Notes under the pieces: model-generated
Told to the model about the DNA's origin: nothing
What the model saw: only the letters and a program-made list of their open reading frames with translations
Database searches by the model: none
Shown: positions 34,834 through 43,614 of the stretch, one piece after another
How the letters are laid out: each line of letters starts with the position of its first letter
How positions within the stretch are numbered: position 1 is the first letter of the stretch
Origin: JALSHZ01 sp964614535
GTDB taxonomy: Bacteria > Pseudomonadota > Gammaproteobacteria > UWMA-0217
NCBI GenBank assembly: GCA_964614535.1
Contig: CAZTOZ010000071.1
Coordinates: forward strand, 1 to 64,000
Direction: 5' to 3'
Length of the DNA: 64,000 bases
Made by a program: the position numbers and the translations under genes

Positions 34834-35166
34834 ATGAGCGACGACGACAAAGACATTCCGGTTCTCGACGAGGTGATCTTTCCGGGCCGTCCGGAACAGG
34901 TCAAGGAGCCCGCGCCTGCCGCGCCGCCGCCCCCTCCCCGTCCAACCCCGACCCTGCGGGAGCGCATCACCGCCCATCAGCCACTGTCGGAACAGCAGGT
35001 GAGCAAGCCCCGCCCCAAGCAGTCCAACTTCGAGGCGTTGATCACCAAGCAGATCGACGCCGTGCTGGAGAAGCACATGCAGGCCGCGCGCGAGGAGATC
35101 GTCAACATCGTCATGCTGGAGCTGCGCTCCCGCCTGCCCAGCGGCGGCAAACGGCCGGGTTCGTAA
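34834..35166 (+). CDS. Small conserved-position protein between holC and valS
   Basis: Unrecognised protein of 110 aa starting 3 bases after the holC stop. The N-terminal about 55 residues are acidic then Pro-rich (PAAPPPPPRPTPT) and probably disordered. The C-terminal half (NFEALITKQIDAVLEKHMQAAREEIVNIVMLELRSRLP) is a single amphipathic helix that could oligomerise. No signal peptide or cysteine. The position between holC and valS, with tight spacing to holC, suggests a replication-linked or neutral passenger. I give no function. Confidence 0.65.
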   Translation: MSDDDKDIPVLDEVIFPGRPEQVKEPAPAAPPPPPRPTPTLRERITAHQPLSEQQVSKPRPKQSNFEALITKQIDAVLEKHMQAAREEIVNIVMLELRSRLPSGGKRPGS

Positions 35167-35238
35167 CGCCCGCTGTCGCCCCGCCGGTGGCCGCCGTCGT
35201 CGTCGCGCACGGCAGCCGGTGACGGCGACCGCCCCTGC

Positions 35239-35266
35239 TTGCACTCCCTCCGACCGGCATTATACT
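35239..35266 (+). promoter_or_regulatory. Sigma-70-like promoter of valS
   Basis: TTGCAC (35239-35244), a 16-base spacer and TATACT (35261-35266) lie 35 bases before the valS ATG. The implied leader is about 30 nt, so no T-box or attenuator fits. Confidence 0.55.
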
Positions 35267-35301
35267 GGCGGCCCTCGCTCACTCCGCCGCGGAATGCCTC
35301 C

Positions 35302-38067
35302 ATGGACAAGACCTACAATCCCCACGACATCGAACAGCGCTGGTATCAGACCTGGGAAGCCAACGGCTATTTCGCCCCCTCGGGCAAGGGGAACCCCTAC
35401 TGCATCATGATCCCGCCGCCCAATGTGACCGGCACGCTCCACATGGGGCATGCCTTCCAGGACACACTGATGGACGCACTGGTTCGCTACCACCGGATGA
35501 AAGGCGACAACACGTTGTGGCAGCCGGGCACTGACCACGCCGGCATCGCCACGCAGATGGTGGTCGAGCGGCAACTGATGGCGGAGCAAAAGACCCGTCA
35601 CGATCTCGGCCGCGAGGCCTTCGTCGAACGCGTCTGGCAGTGGAAGGCGGAATCCGGCGGCGCCATCACCCAGCAGTTGCGTCGCATGGGGGCATCGGTG
35701 GACTGGAGCCGTGAGCGCTTCACGATGGACGAGGGGTTGTCGGCGGCCGTCACCAAAGTGTTCGTCAGCCTCTATGACGAAGGGCTGATCTATCGCGGCA
35801 AGCGTCTGGTCAACTGGGACCCGGTGCTCCACACCGCCATTTCCGACCTGGAAGTGATCGCCGAGGAGGAGAACGGCCACCTCTGGCACATGCGCTATCC
35901 GCTGGCCGACGGCTCGGGGCATCTGGTGGTTGCCACCACCCGGCCGGAGACGATGCTCGGCGACACCGCCGTCGCCGTCCACCCCGACGACCAGCGCTAC
36001 CAGCATCTGATCGGCAAGGAGATCCGCCTGCCACTGACCGACCGCCTCATTCCGGTCATCGCCGACGACTACGTCGATCCCGAATTCGGCACCGGCTGCG
36101 TCAAGATCACGCCGGCCCACGATTTCAACGACTACGAGATGGGCCAGCGGCACGACCTCCCGCTGATCAATATCTTCACCGTCGATGCCACGATCAACGA
36201 CGCGGCACCGGAGAAGTACCGCGGCATGGACCGCTTCGAGGCACGCCGGCAGATCGTCGAGGATCTGAAGGCGCTGGATCTGCTGGAGAAGATCGACGAC
36301 CACAAACTGATGGTGCCACGCGGCGACCGCTCCGGGACCGTCATCGAGCCGTTTCTCACCGACCAGTGGTACGTCAGGATCGAGCCGCTGGCCAAGCCCG
36401 CCATCGAGGCGGTGGAATCGGGGCGGATCCGCTTCATCCCCGAGAACTGGGACAAGACCTATTTCGAGTGGATGCGCAATATCCAGGACTGGTGCATCTC
36501 GCGCCAGCTCTGGTGGGGCCACCGCATTCCGGCCTGGTACGACGATGCCGGCAATATCTACGTCGCCGCCAGCGAAACCGAAGCGCGGGAGAAATACGAC
36601 CTTTCCCCCGATCTGGCACTGCGCCAGGACGACGACGTGCTCGACACTTGGTTCTCCTCGGCGCTGTGGCCCTTCTCCACACTCGGCTGGCCAGAGCAGA
36701 CGGAGGCACTGCGTACCTTCTACCCCACCAGCGTCCTCGTCACCGGCTTCGACATCATCTTCTTCTGGGTGGCACGGATGATCATGATGGGTCTGAAATT
36801 CATGGACGACGTGCCGTTCCGAGAAATCTACGTCCACGGACTGATCCGCGACGCCGAAGGACAGAAAATGTCCAAGTCCAAGGGCAACGTGCTCGACCCG
36901 ATCGACCTGATCGACGGCATCGACCTGGAGTCGCTGGTGAAAAAACGCACCAGCAACATGATGCAGCCGGAAAAGGCGGCACAGATCGAAAAGGCGACAC
37001 GCAAGCATTTTCCCGACGGCATCCCGTCGTTCGGCACCGATGCACTGCGTTTCACCTTTGCCGCGCTGGCCTCCAATGGCCGCGACATCCGGTTCGATCT
37101 GCAACGGATCGAGGGCTACCGCAATTTCTGCAACAAGATCTGGAATGCCGCCCGCTATGTGCTGATGCAGTGCGATGGGCAGGACACCGGCGCCGGGGGC
37201 GGTGAGATGACGCTGTCACTGGCCGACCGCTGGATTCTCTCCACACTGCAACGCACCATCGCCACCGTTCACGAGCACATCGACAAGTACCGTTTCGACA
37301 TCGCCGCCAAGGCGATCTATGAATTCACCTGGCACGAGTACTGCGACTGGTACCTGGAACTCTCCAAGCCGCTGCTCTACAGCGATGGCGCGAGCGATGC
37401 CGAAAAACGCGGCACCCGCCACACACTGGTCACGGTGCTGGAGACGATGCTGCGCCTGACGCACCCGATCATGCCCTTCATCACCGAGGAGATCTGGCAG
37501 CAGATCAAGCCGCTGGCCGGCATCGACGGCGAAACCATCATGCTCGCCCCCTATCCCGAGCAGGACGAACGCAGAATCGACGCCGATGCCGAGCGCGACA
37601 TCGCCTGGCTCAAGTCGCTGGTGCTCGGGGTACGCAAGATTCGCGGTGAAATGAGCATCAGCCCGGCCAAACCACTGCCCCTACTGCTGGCCAACTGGCA
37701 GGCCGAAGACCGCAACCGTTTCGAGCGCAATGCCGACTTCATCCAACAACTGGCCAAGCTGGAGAGTGTCACCTGGCTGGACGACGAACAGGCCGCGCCC
37801 GAATCGGCCATGGCGCTGGCCGGTGAAATGAAAATCCTGATTCCGCTGGCCGGGCTCATCGACCGCGATGCCGAGATCGAACGACTGGAAAAGGAAATCG
37901 CCAAGCTGCGCGGCAATCTGGAAAAAACCGAGGCCCGTCTCAACAACCCATCGTTCGCCGGCAAGGCGCCGCCCGCCGTGGTCGAACAGACACGGCAGCA
38001 AGCCGAGGCACAACGCGCCGCACTGGCGCAGCTGGAAAATCAGCGGGAGAAAATCCGCCGCCTGTAG
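35302..38067 (+). CDS. valS: Valyl-tRNA synthetase
   Basis: Class I aminoacyl-tRNA synthetase charging tRNA-Val, 921 aa from the ATG at 35302 (MDKTYNPHDIEQRWYQTWE). The HIGH-type motif is PPNVTGTLHMGHAFQ (about residue 43). The editing domain contains TTRPETMLGDTAVAVHP. GQKMSKSKGNVLDP is the KMSKS loop near residue 528. The C-terminal coiled-coil arm, about residues 855-921 (RDAEIERLEKEIAKLRGNLEKTEARL), is the tRNA-binding zipper typical of ValRS. It is convergent with the EAL-domain gene. Confidence 0.97.
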   Translation: MDKTYNPHDIEQRWYQTWEANGYFAPSGKGNPYCIMIPPPNVTGTLHMGHAFQDTLMDALVRYHRMKGDNTLWQPGTDHAGIATQMVVERQLMAEQKTRHDLGREAFVERVWQWKAESGGAITQQLRRMGASVDWSRERFTMDEGLSAAVTKVFVSLYDEGLIYRGKRLVNWDPVLHTAISDLEVIAEEENGHLWHMRYPLADGSGHLVVATTRPETMLGDTAVAVHPDDQRYQHLIGKEIRLPLTDRLIPVIADDYVDPEFGTGCVKITPAHDFNDYEMGQRHDLPLINIFTVDATINDAAPEKYRGMDRFEARRQIVEDLKALDLLEKIDDHKLMVPRGDRSGTVIEPFLTDQWYVRIEPLAKPAIEAVESGRIRFIPENWDKTYFEWMRNIQDWCISRQLWWGHRIPAWYDDAGNIYVAASETEAREKYDLSPDLALRQDDDVLDTWFSSALWPFSTLGWPEQTEALRTFYPTSVLVTGFDIIFFWVARMIMMGLKFMDDVPFREIYVHGLIRDAEGQKMSKSKGNVLDPIDLIDGIDLESLVKKRTSNMMQPEKAAQIEKATRKHFPDGIPSFGTDALRFTFAALASNGRDIRFDLQRIEGYRNFCNKIWNAARYVLMQCDGQDTGAGGGEMTLSLADRWILSTLQRTIATVHEHIDKYRFDIAAKAIYEFTWHEYCDWYLELSKPLLYSDGASDAEKRGTRHTLVTVLETMLRLTHPIMPFITEEIWQQIKPLAGIDGETIMLAPYPEQDERRIDADAERDIAWLKSLVLGVRKIRGEMSISPAKPLPLLLANWQAEDRNRFERNADFIQQLAKLESVTWLDDEQAAPESAMALAGEMKILIPLAGLIDRDAEIERLEKEIAKLRGNLEKTEARLNNPSFAGKAPPAVVEQTRQQAEAQRAALAQLENQREKIRRL

Positions 38068-38164
38068 CCGGGCCCGGAACAAGCCATCTGCGGTTTCGCT
38101 CAATCTCCGGAGGCGGTTATCGGGGAGGCACAAAGCGGCGACCTTCCGTCCGACGCCACCCGAT

Positions 38165-39502
38165 TCATGGCCGATACCAGTCGCCTCGCCGTAACCATTC
38201 GACGAACTCGTCCGGCGGCAACGGACGGCTGATGAAATAGCCCTGAACCACGTCGCAGCCGGCCTCCATCGCCAGATGGTAGGTCTCGGCATCCTCGACG
38301 CCTTCGGCGATCACACGCAACCCCAAACCATGCGCCAGCTCGGCGATGGTATGGACGATCAGGCGATCCTTGCGGTCGTTGCGCATGTTGTCGACGAACG
38401 CCCGGTCGATCTTGATCTCCTGAATCGGGATATTCTTCAGATATTCGAATGACGAATAGCCGGTGCCGAAATCGTCCATCGACAGCTTGATGCCCATCTC
38501 GTTGAATTCGGAAAAGACCTCCATTGCCTTCTCCGGATTTTCCATGAACGCCGTCTCGGTGATCTCCAGTGTCAACGCCTCCACCGGCATGCCCCAGATG
38601 TTGCGGCGACCGATGAAGCGCATCAGTGCCGGATCGGGAATGACCTCAGGCGAGAGGTTCACCGCAATCGGCACCGCGTTTTCCCCCCAGCGTCTGTACT
38701 GGAGAATGGCGTTGTTGAGGGTCTGGAACGTCAGGTCGTTGATCAGGCCGCCACGCTCGGCCGTGGCGATGATCAGGTCGGGACGGATGGCGCCGAACAC
38801 CGGGCTGGTCCAGCGCACCAGCGACTCGACGCCCACCACCTCACCGGTGTGAACGTCCACCTTCGGCTGAAAGACCGAGCCGATCTCGTTCTGCGCCAGC
38901 GCCCGCTCCAGATCCAGCTGCAGCGCGAGAAAGGGGATCTCGTTCTCCTCCGCCGGAATGTCGTCGTGGATGCATTGCGGCAGCCGGCCATCGTAGGCGT
39001 GCAGCAATGCACTGTCGGCGAGCCGCATCAGCTCCGGCGCCTGAACGGCCCGATCCACCGAGTAGCTGGCGCCGATGGTGACATTGACGCGGAAACTGCT
39101 GCCCAGCACCGAAAACAGCGGGAAGACGATCTGCCGGATCTTGTTGATGGCGAGGCCCAATTGCTGGCGGATCTTCAAATCCGGCAGCAACACGACGAAT
39201 TCCGCGAGCGACAGCGGAATGACCGTCACCTTCGATGGCAACTTCTCGTTCAGACGCTTGAGCATCATCTTGCTCAGCATCGCCGCGAAGCGGTAGCCGT
39301 AACTGCCGAGGATCCGCTGGTACTGGTTGATCTGCACCAGCACCACACCCACCATCAGCGGTGTATCGGCGTTGGCCGACAGCATGGTCTGCAGGCGGCA
39401 CAACACATCGTCCCGCGGCACCGTGCGGAAGCCGATGTCACCGCATTCACATTGTTCGAGCGGCGAAAGATCAGAGATAGAAGTCGTCGGCTGAGACACC
39501 AT
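38165..39502 (-). CDS. EAL-domain protein with degenerate GGDEF domain
   Basis: Cyclic-di-GMP signalling protein, 445 aa, no membrane span. Residues about 30-185 form a GGDEF-like domain in which the signature reads SLAEF (98-102), so diguanylate cyclase activity is not expected. Residues about 195-440 are an EAL phosphodiesterase domain with its catalytic elements kept: ESLVRW (226-231), NLSPEV (282), ITETAFMEN, MDDFGTGYSS (D343, D344), KIDRAFV (K364) and AEGVED. I infer an active phosphodiesterase with a sensory or GTP-binding partner domain. It starts inside the HD-GYP gene with a 32-base overlap, so the two are co-translated. Confidence 0.87.
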   Translation of the reverse strand: MVSQPTTSISDLSPLEQCECGDIGFRTVPRDDVLCRLQTMLSANADTPLMVGVVLVQINQYQRILGSYGYRFAAMLSKMMLKRLNEKLPSKVTVIPLSLAEFVVLLPDLKIRQQLGLAINKIRQIVFPLFSVLGSSFRVNVTIGASYSVDRAVQAPELMRLADSALLHAYDGRLPQCIHDDIPAEENEIPFLALQLDLERALAQNEIGSVFQPKVDVHTGEVVGVESLVRWTSPVFGAIRPDLIIATAERGGLINDLTFQTLNNAILQYRRWGENAVPIAVNLSPEVIPDPALMRFIGRRNIWGMPVEALTLEITETAFMENPEKAMEVFSEFNEMGIKLSMDDFGTGYSSFEYLKNIPIQEIKIDRAFVDNMRNDRKDRLIVHTIAELAHGLGLRVIAEGVEDAETYHLAMEAGCDVVQGYFISRPLPPDEFVEWLRRGDWYRP

Positions 39503-40796
39503 AGGCCCCCGGCTTCAGCGCCGATTCGATGAAGAGCTTGTCGCCGTTCTTGTCCACCAGTTCGAGGGAGAGATCACAGTTGTAGGGCATCTCGACTTCA
39601 CGCTTCTGCGCATCACGGACGATCAGCACCGTCGGACGCAGACGCCGCAGCGGGTTCTGCTCGATGACGATGCCCACCTCTCCCGAACTGAGCAGCACCA
39701 GCGATCCGGTCGGATAGACGCCGAGGCACTGAATGAACTCCTCCACCAGCTCCGGCTGGAATCGCGTACCACTGCCGTTGTAGAGGGCGTTGATGGCCTG
39801 GGAGGTGGTGTGGGCGGGGCGGTAGGGCCGCGGGTGGGTGTAGGCGTCGTAGAAATCGACAATGGCCGCGATCCGCGCATAGACCGGAATCTCAGATCCC
39901 TTCATCCCCTGCGGATAGCCCTTGCCATCGATCCGCTCATGGTGATAGGCCACGATCGCCAACACCTCGGGATCGATACCCGGCGTCTCGGTCAGCACGT
40001 CGATGGAGTAGTCCACATGCTGCTTCAGCAACCGGACCTCGACACGATGCAGCTTGCCCACCTTACCGAGCAGGGCCGGCGGCAGCTTCAACTTGCCGAT
40101 GTCGAGCAGCAGGACGCCGAGGGCCAGCTTGTCCAGCTCCCCTTCGGTGAGCCCGAGATGACGGCCGAACATAATGGCCAGCACCGACGCATCGACACTG
40201 TGGGAATAGCTGTAGTCGTCCTGCGACTTGAGCCGCGACAGCAGAAAGGAGGCATCGGGGTTGCGGATCATGCTCTCGACGAGCTGGTGGGTCGAGCTCT
40301 TGATCTCCTCGACATTGAGCTCGCTGTTCTCGCCATAGGCGGCGATGGCATCGTCCAGCGAAGCCTCCAGCTCGGCATGCACCTCACGCGCCACCTCCAG
40401 CTCCTGCTCGACCGGGGCGGTGATTTCGTATTCGACGAACGCATTGGGAAAACCGAGCGCATCGTGGGCCTTGCGGGCACTGGCCAACGTCTTCTCCCGC
40501 TCGTCGACCGCAGCCGGCTTCCACTGCTCGTTCTGCACGTCCCGCTGCATGACGACATGCTCGACACCACCGTCCTCGGCGGTGGCCGATGCCATGCTGT
40601 CGAAAGTGCTGTTGACATGCCTGCCACGAGCCGGATCGATATAGACGTATCGGCAGCAATCCCTGAGCTGCCGGACCTCATCCTCCGACTCGATCAGAAA
40701 TCCCTGCAACAGGAAAGGAGACTCGTGCCAGGGGCGGTCGAGTTCCGTCACGAACATCCCCTCACTCAGCTCATCCACGGCGATCTTGACTGTCAT
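39471..40796 (-). CDS. HD-GYP protein with DUF3391 N-terminus and altered HD motif
   Basis: Probable cyclic-di-GMP binding or hydrolysing protein, 441 aa. The N-terminal DUF3391-like part starts VKIAVDELSEGMFVTELDRPW and includes CRYVYIDPARG. An acidic helical linker precedes the HD-GYP domain, about residues 195-360. HS (199), KQHVDYS (H260), HHERIDGKGYP (285-295) and DFYDAY are kept. The HD signature reads LLLDIGK (L231, D232), losing the metal-binding His of HDIGK. Hydrolysis is therefore uncertain. A C-terminal about 80 residues (VLLSSGEVGIVIEQNPLRRLRPTV) is a conserved appendix of this subfamily. It overlaps the EAL gene. Confidence 0.85.
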   Translation of the reverse strand: MTVKIAVDELSEGMFVTELDRPWHESPFLLQGFLIESEDEVRQLRDCCRYVYIDPARGRHVNSTFDSMASATAEDGGVEHVVMQRDVQNEQWKPAAVDEREKTLASARKAHDALGFPNAFVEYEITAPVEQELEVAREVHAELEASLDDAIAAYGENSELNVEEIKSSTHQLVESMIRNPDASFLLSRLKSQDDYSYSHSVDASVLAIMFGRHLGLTEGELDKLALGVLLLDIGKLKLPPALLGKVGKLHRVEVRLLKQHVDYSIDVLTETPGIDPEVLAIVAYHHERIDGKGYPQGMKGSEIPVYARIAAIVDFYDAYTHPRPYRPAHTTSQAINALYNGSGTRFQPELVEEFIQCLGVYPTGSLVLLSSGEVGIVIEQNPLRRLRPTVLIVRDAQKREVEMPYNCDLSLELVDKNGDKLFIESALKPGAYGVSADDFYL

Positions 40797-40885
40797 ATTC
40801 CGTTACGTCGTCATCGGTTCCGATCCGGAGCGTGACATTACCAAGGCTGTGGGATCGGCTCTATGAGGCAGCCAAAAAATTCGGA

Positions 40886-40907
40886 GCACGATCACAACCG
40901 ATCGTGC
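40886..40907. repeat. Perfect 8-bp inverted repeat
   Basis: GCACGATC (40886-40893) and GATCGTGC (40900-40907) with a 6-base loop. It lies 90 bases upstream of the HD-GYP start, so it could be an operator for that operon or a fragment of the repeat element next to it. Confidence 0.5.
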
Positions 40908-40952
40908 AAGCGGTCGCAAAGCCGGTGTCAACGGAGTAGCACAAAGAACTCA

Positions 40953-41003
40953 CCCGAATACTGCGTGAGAATGCAGGATTTTGGGGTAATCTCGGCGAGG
41001 CCG
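40953..41003 (+). repeat. 51-bp dispersed repeat, copy 2
   Basis: Same orientation as copy 1 (26180-26230), with 5 substitutions and no gaps. It begins CCCGAATACTGCGTGAG and ends CTCGGCGAGGCCG. Flanking sequence is unrelated to that of copy 1. Confidence 0.7.
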
Positions 41004-41063
41004 TTTGTTCGATTCAGCGAAAAGCCTGGCCGTCACCATGGTTACCGGTGAATCGGGCACAAT

Positions 41064-41086
41064 GGCCGCCGAGATTCTTCCAAACA
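41064..41086 (-). repeat. Partial inverted copy of the 51-bp repeat
   Basis: Read on the minus strand this segment contains TTTGG, then AATCTCGGCG and GCC, which parallels TTTGG..AATCTCGGCGAGGCC of copy 2 about 60 bases away. It suggests the copy-2 locus is an inverted-repeat-bounded unit of about 135 bp. Confidence 0.4.
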
Positions 41087-41370
41087 CGGCCTAGCGGCGC
41101 TGGTGACACGTCACACCTTGCAATCCCCCCATTATCTTATTAAACAAATCAAGGCGCTATGGCTCACTCTCAGCATTCTCTTGAGGTGGTCGGGGTAACT
41201 CTTTGGAATTTCCGGAACCGGAGAGGGGAAGACCCTCGAACCCGGTCATGTTTCCCCGCCGGGAACAGGCGATGAGACGGGCTGTTTCAGCACATTTTCA
41301 ATGACTTGCCGATATCGACGGGCCCCTCTCCCCCCGCCGGCACATCGGGCAGGCCACCCGTCGGGAATCG

Positions 41371-42963
41371 TCAGGCGGGCGCGCCGTGCTCGCGGGTGGC
41401 ATGGAAGCGGATCTCCGGCCACTTCTCCTGCGCCATCTGCAAGTTCACCCGGGTCGGCGCGATATAGACCAGATCGCCGCCGTGGTCGATGGCGAGATGG
41501 CCAGCCATCTTCTCCTTGAACTGCGCCAACTTTTTTTCGTCGTCGCTGCTGATCCAGCGGGCCGTGGTCACATTGACGGCCTCGAACCCGCAATCGACGT
41601 TGTATTCCGTCTTCAGGCGGTGCGCCACCACATCGAACTGCAACACGCCGACGGCGCCGAGGATCAGGTCGTTGTTGGTCAACGGCTTGAACAACTGCGT
41701 CGCCCCCTCCTCACAGAGCTGGGTCAGCCCCTTGAGCAGCGCCTTCATCTTCAGCGGGTCGCGCAACTGGGCACGGCGGAACAGTTCGGGCGCAAAGTTG
41801 GGAATCCCGGTGAAACGCAGATCCTCCCCCTGAGTGAAGGTGTCGCCGATGCGGATCGTGCCGTGATTGTGCAGGCCGATGATGTCGCCGGGATAGGCCG
41901 CCTCGACATGATCACGGCTGGCCGCCATGAAGGTGAGCGCATCGGCGATCTTCAGATCCTTGCCGGTGCGTACCTGGTGGATCTTCATCCCTTTTTCGAA
42001 GGTGCCCGAGCAGACGCGGGCAAAGGCGATGCGGTCGCGGTGCTGCGGATCCATATTGGCCTGGATCTTGAAAACGAAACAGCTGAACTTCTCCTCGGCC
42101 GGGTCGACGACCCGGCTCGACGCATCGCGCGGTAGCGGGCCGGGCGCGTATTCGACGAAATCGTCGAGCAGCTCGTTGACGCCAAAGTTGTTCAGCGCCG
42201 AGCCGAAATAGACCGGCGTCAACCCACCGTCGAGATAGGCCGCCCGATCGAAGCCATGGGAAGCCCCCTGCACCAACTCGATCTCCTCGCGCAACTCGTC
42301 GGCCATGCCGCCGATCAGTTCGTCGAGACGGGGGTTGTCGAGGCCATCGACCACCTCGCCCTCCTGAATCTTGCCACCATGGGCTGGAGAGAAGAGATGA
42401 ATCCGGTCGTTGCCGATGTGGTAGACCCCCTTGAGCCGCTTGCCCATGCCGATCGGCCAGGTCATCGGCGCGCAGCGGATCTTGAGAACCTCCTCCACCT
42501 CGTCCAGCAGCTCGATCGGATCCCTGCCCTCGCGGTCGAGCTTGTTGACGAAGGTCATGATCGGGGTGTCACGCAGCCGGCAGACCTCCATCAGTTTGAT
42601 CGTCCGCTCCTCGACGCCCTTGGCCACGTCGATGACCATCAGCGCCGAATCCACCGCCGTCAGTGTGCGGTAGGTGTCCTCGGAGAAATCCTCGTGTCCG
42701 GGCGTATCGAGCAGATTGACGATGCGGTCGTTGTATGGAAACTGCATCACCGACGAGGTGACGGAAATCCCCCGCTGCTTCTCCAGCTCCATCCAGTCTG
42801 ACGTGGCATGGCGCGCCGCCTTGCGCCCCTTGACCGTCCCGGCCAACTGGATGGCCCGTCCGTAGAGCAGCAGTTTTTCGGTGATCGTGGTTTTTCCCGC
42901 ATCGGGGTGGGAGATGATGGCGAAGGTTCTGCGCCGGCGCATTTCCTCGAGGAAACTGGACAT
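41371..42963 (-). CDS. prfC: Peptide chain release factor 3
   Basis: Translational GTPase that recycles RF1/RF2, 530 aa. G1 HPDAGKTTITEKL, G2 region RGISVTSSVMQF, G3 DTPGHEDFSEDTYRTL and G4 FVNKLDREG are all intact. RF3-specific segments such as GKRLKGVYHIGNDRIHLF and QLFKPLTNNDLILGAVGVLQF distinguish it from EF-G. A perfect TATAAT 36 bases before the ATG provides the promoter. It is divergent from the SCP2-like gene. Confidence 0.96.
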   Translation of the reverse strand: MSSFLEEMRRRRTFAIISHPDAGKTTITEKLLLYGRAIQLAGTVKGRKAARHATSDWMELEKQRGISVTSSVMQFPYNDRIVNLLDTPGHEDFSEDTYRTLTAVDSALMVIDVAKGVEERTIKLMEVCRLRDTPIMTFVNKLDREGRDPIELLDEVEEVLKIRCAPMTWPIGMGKRLKGVYHIGNDRIHLFSPAHGGKIQEGEVVDGLDNPRLDELIGGMADELREEIELVQGASHGFDRAAYLDGGLTPVYFGSALNNFGVNELLDDFVEYAPGPLPRDASSRVVDPAEEKFSCFVFKIQANMDPQHRDRIAFARVCSGTFEKGMKIHQVRTGKDLKIADALTFMAASRDHVEAAYPGDIIGLHNHGTIRIGDTFTQGEDLRFTGIPNFAPELFRRAQLRDPLKMKALLKGLTQLCEEGATQLFKPLTNNDLILGAVGVLQFDVVAHRLKTEYNVDCGFEAVNVTTARWISSDDEKKLAQFKEKMAGHLAIDHGGDLVYIAPTRVNLQMAQEKWPEIRFHATREHGAPA

Positions 42964-42998
42964 GGGTGTAGGGGCCGAAAAGCGTGTAAGGGCGCGGG

Positions 42999-43004
42999 AT
43001 TATA
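42999..43004 (-). promoter_or_regulatory. -10 box of prfC
   Basis: TATAAT on the minus strand, giving a leader of about 28 nt to the prfC ATG. The -35 region (around TGATTAAG) is a poor match. Confidence 0.45.
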
Positions 43005-43136
43005 CAGTATTTAAGGGTATTCTTAATCAGTTGCATCGCCCGACGATTTTAGGCACGATCGACCCACACCACAGGCAAAGGGCCCCGGTCGACCGACCCG
43101 GGCGACCCACCACAGCAACATCACGAGGGTAAAAAA

Positions 43137-43532
43137 ATGGCAGATCTCTTCTCGCCCGAATGGATGGAAGGTTTCAAGAATGCATGGAATGCCGAACCTG
43201 AATTGAAAGACGCACTGGCCGCCATCGGCTTCAACTCCGTCATCGGCTACGGCTTCCCCGATGACGCCAACCCCACCGGCGTGCTGGTCGTCGAAAACGG
43301 CGAAGCCACCGCCGCCGGCCCCTACGACGGCCAGGAGCTCAACTGGGACATTCGCGCCAAGAAGGCGCAGTGGGAAAAATGGATGAGCAAGCCACCAGGC
43401 ATGGCCGGCCTCGGCATGGCATTCACCACTGGCAAGATGAAATTCAAGGTGGGCGACTACGGCTCGATGCTGAAGGATCCGCGGATGGCCGGGCCGTTCA
43501 TCAAGAGTTTCAGCGTCATGGCGCGCGTCTGA
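43137..43532 (+). CDS. SCP2 sterol-transfer-like protein
   Basis: Cytoplasmic protein of 131 aa with GAGGG upstream of its ATG. The layout fits the SCP2 (sterol carrier protein 2) fold: LFSPEWMEGFKNAWNAEPELKDALA helix, a beta sheet (SVIGYGFPDDANPTGVLVVENGEATAAGP), a helix with WDIRAKKAQWEKWMS, then AGLGMAFTTGKMKFKVGDYGSML. The last holds the KxK-GD turn common in this family. Ligand is unknown, probably a lipid or acyl compound. A strong terminator follows, so it is monocistronic. Confidence 0.7.
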   Translation: MADLFSPEWMEGFKNAWNAEPELKDALAAIGFNSVIGYGFPDDANPTGVLVVENGEATAAGPYDGQELNWDIRAKKAQWEKWMSKPPGMAGLGMAFTTGKMKFKVGDYGSMLKDPRMAGPFIKSFSVMARV

Positions 43533-43558
43533 CGGCCAACACCAGCAACACCAAGATG

Positions 43559-43586
43559 AAAATGGCCCGCCGTAGCGGGCCATTTT
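43559..43586 (+). terminator. Rho-independent terminator after the SCP2-like gene
   Basis: AAAATGGCCCGC (43559-43570), loop CGTA, then GCGGGCCATTTT (43575-43586): a perfect 12-bp stem ending in TTTT, 26 bases after the stop codon. It also separates the SCP2-like gene from hisI. Confidence 0.88.
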
Positions 43587-43614
43587 CGTTTGTTCCGGTA
43601 TAGAATAGCGTCCC

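Larger units (their letters stand above)
40797..41370. other. 574-base non-coding stretch
   Basis: It lies between the HD-GYP gene start and the prfC end. No supported gene. It holds a perfect 8-bp dyad (40886-40907), the 51-bp repeat copy 2 (40953-41003), a partial inverted copy (41064-41086), the short dyad GTGAC-AC-GTCAC (41103-41114) and an AT-rich patch near 41125-41160. The rest shows nothing recognisable. It is the best candidate in the window for a decayed mobile element. Confidence 0.5.

Noticed and set aside
38070..38079. CCGGGCCCGG palindrome after valS
   Set aside because: No loop or T-run; likely a chance palindrome in GC-rich DNA.
40863..41051. 62-codon open frame through repeat copy 2
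   Set aside because: No RBS. The similar peptide seen at copy 1 comes from the shared DNA repeat, not from a conserved gene, and the flanks do not match.
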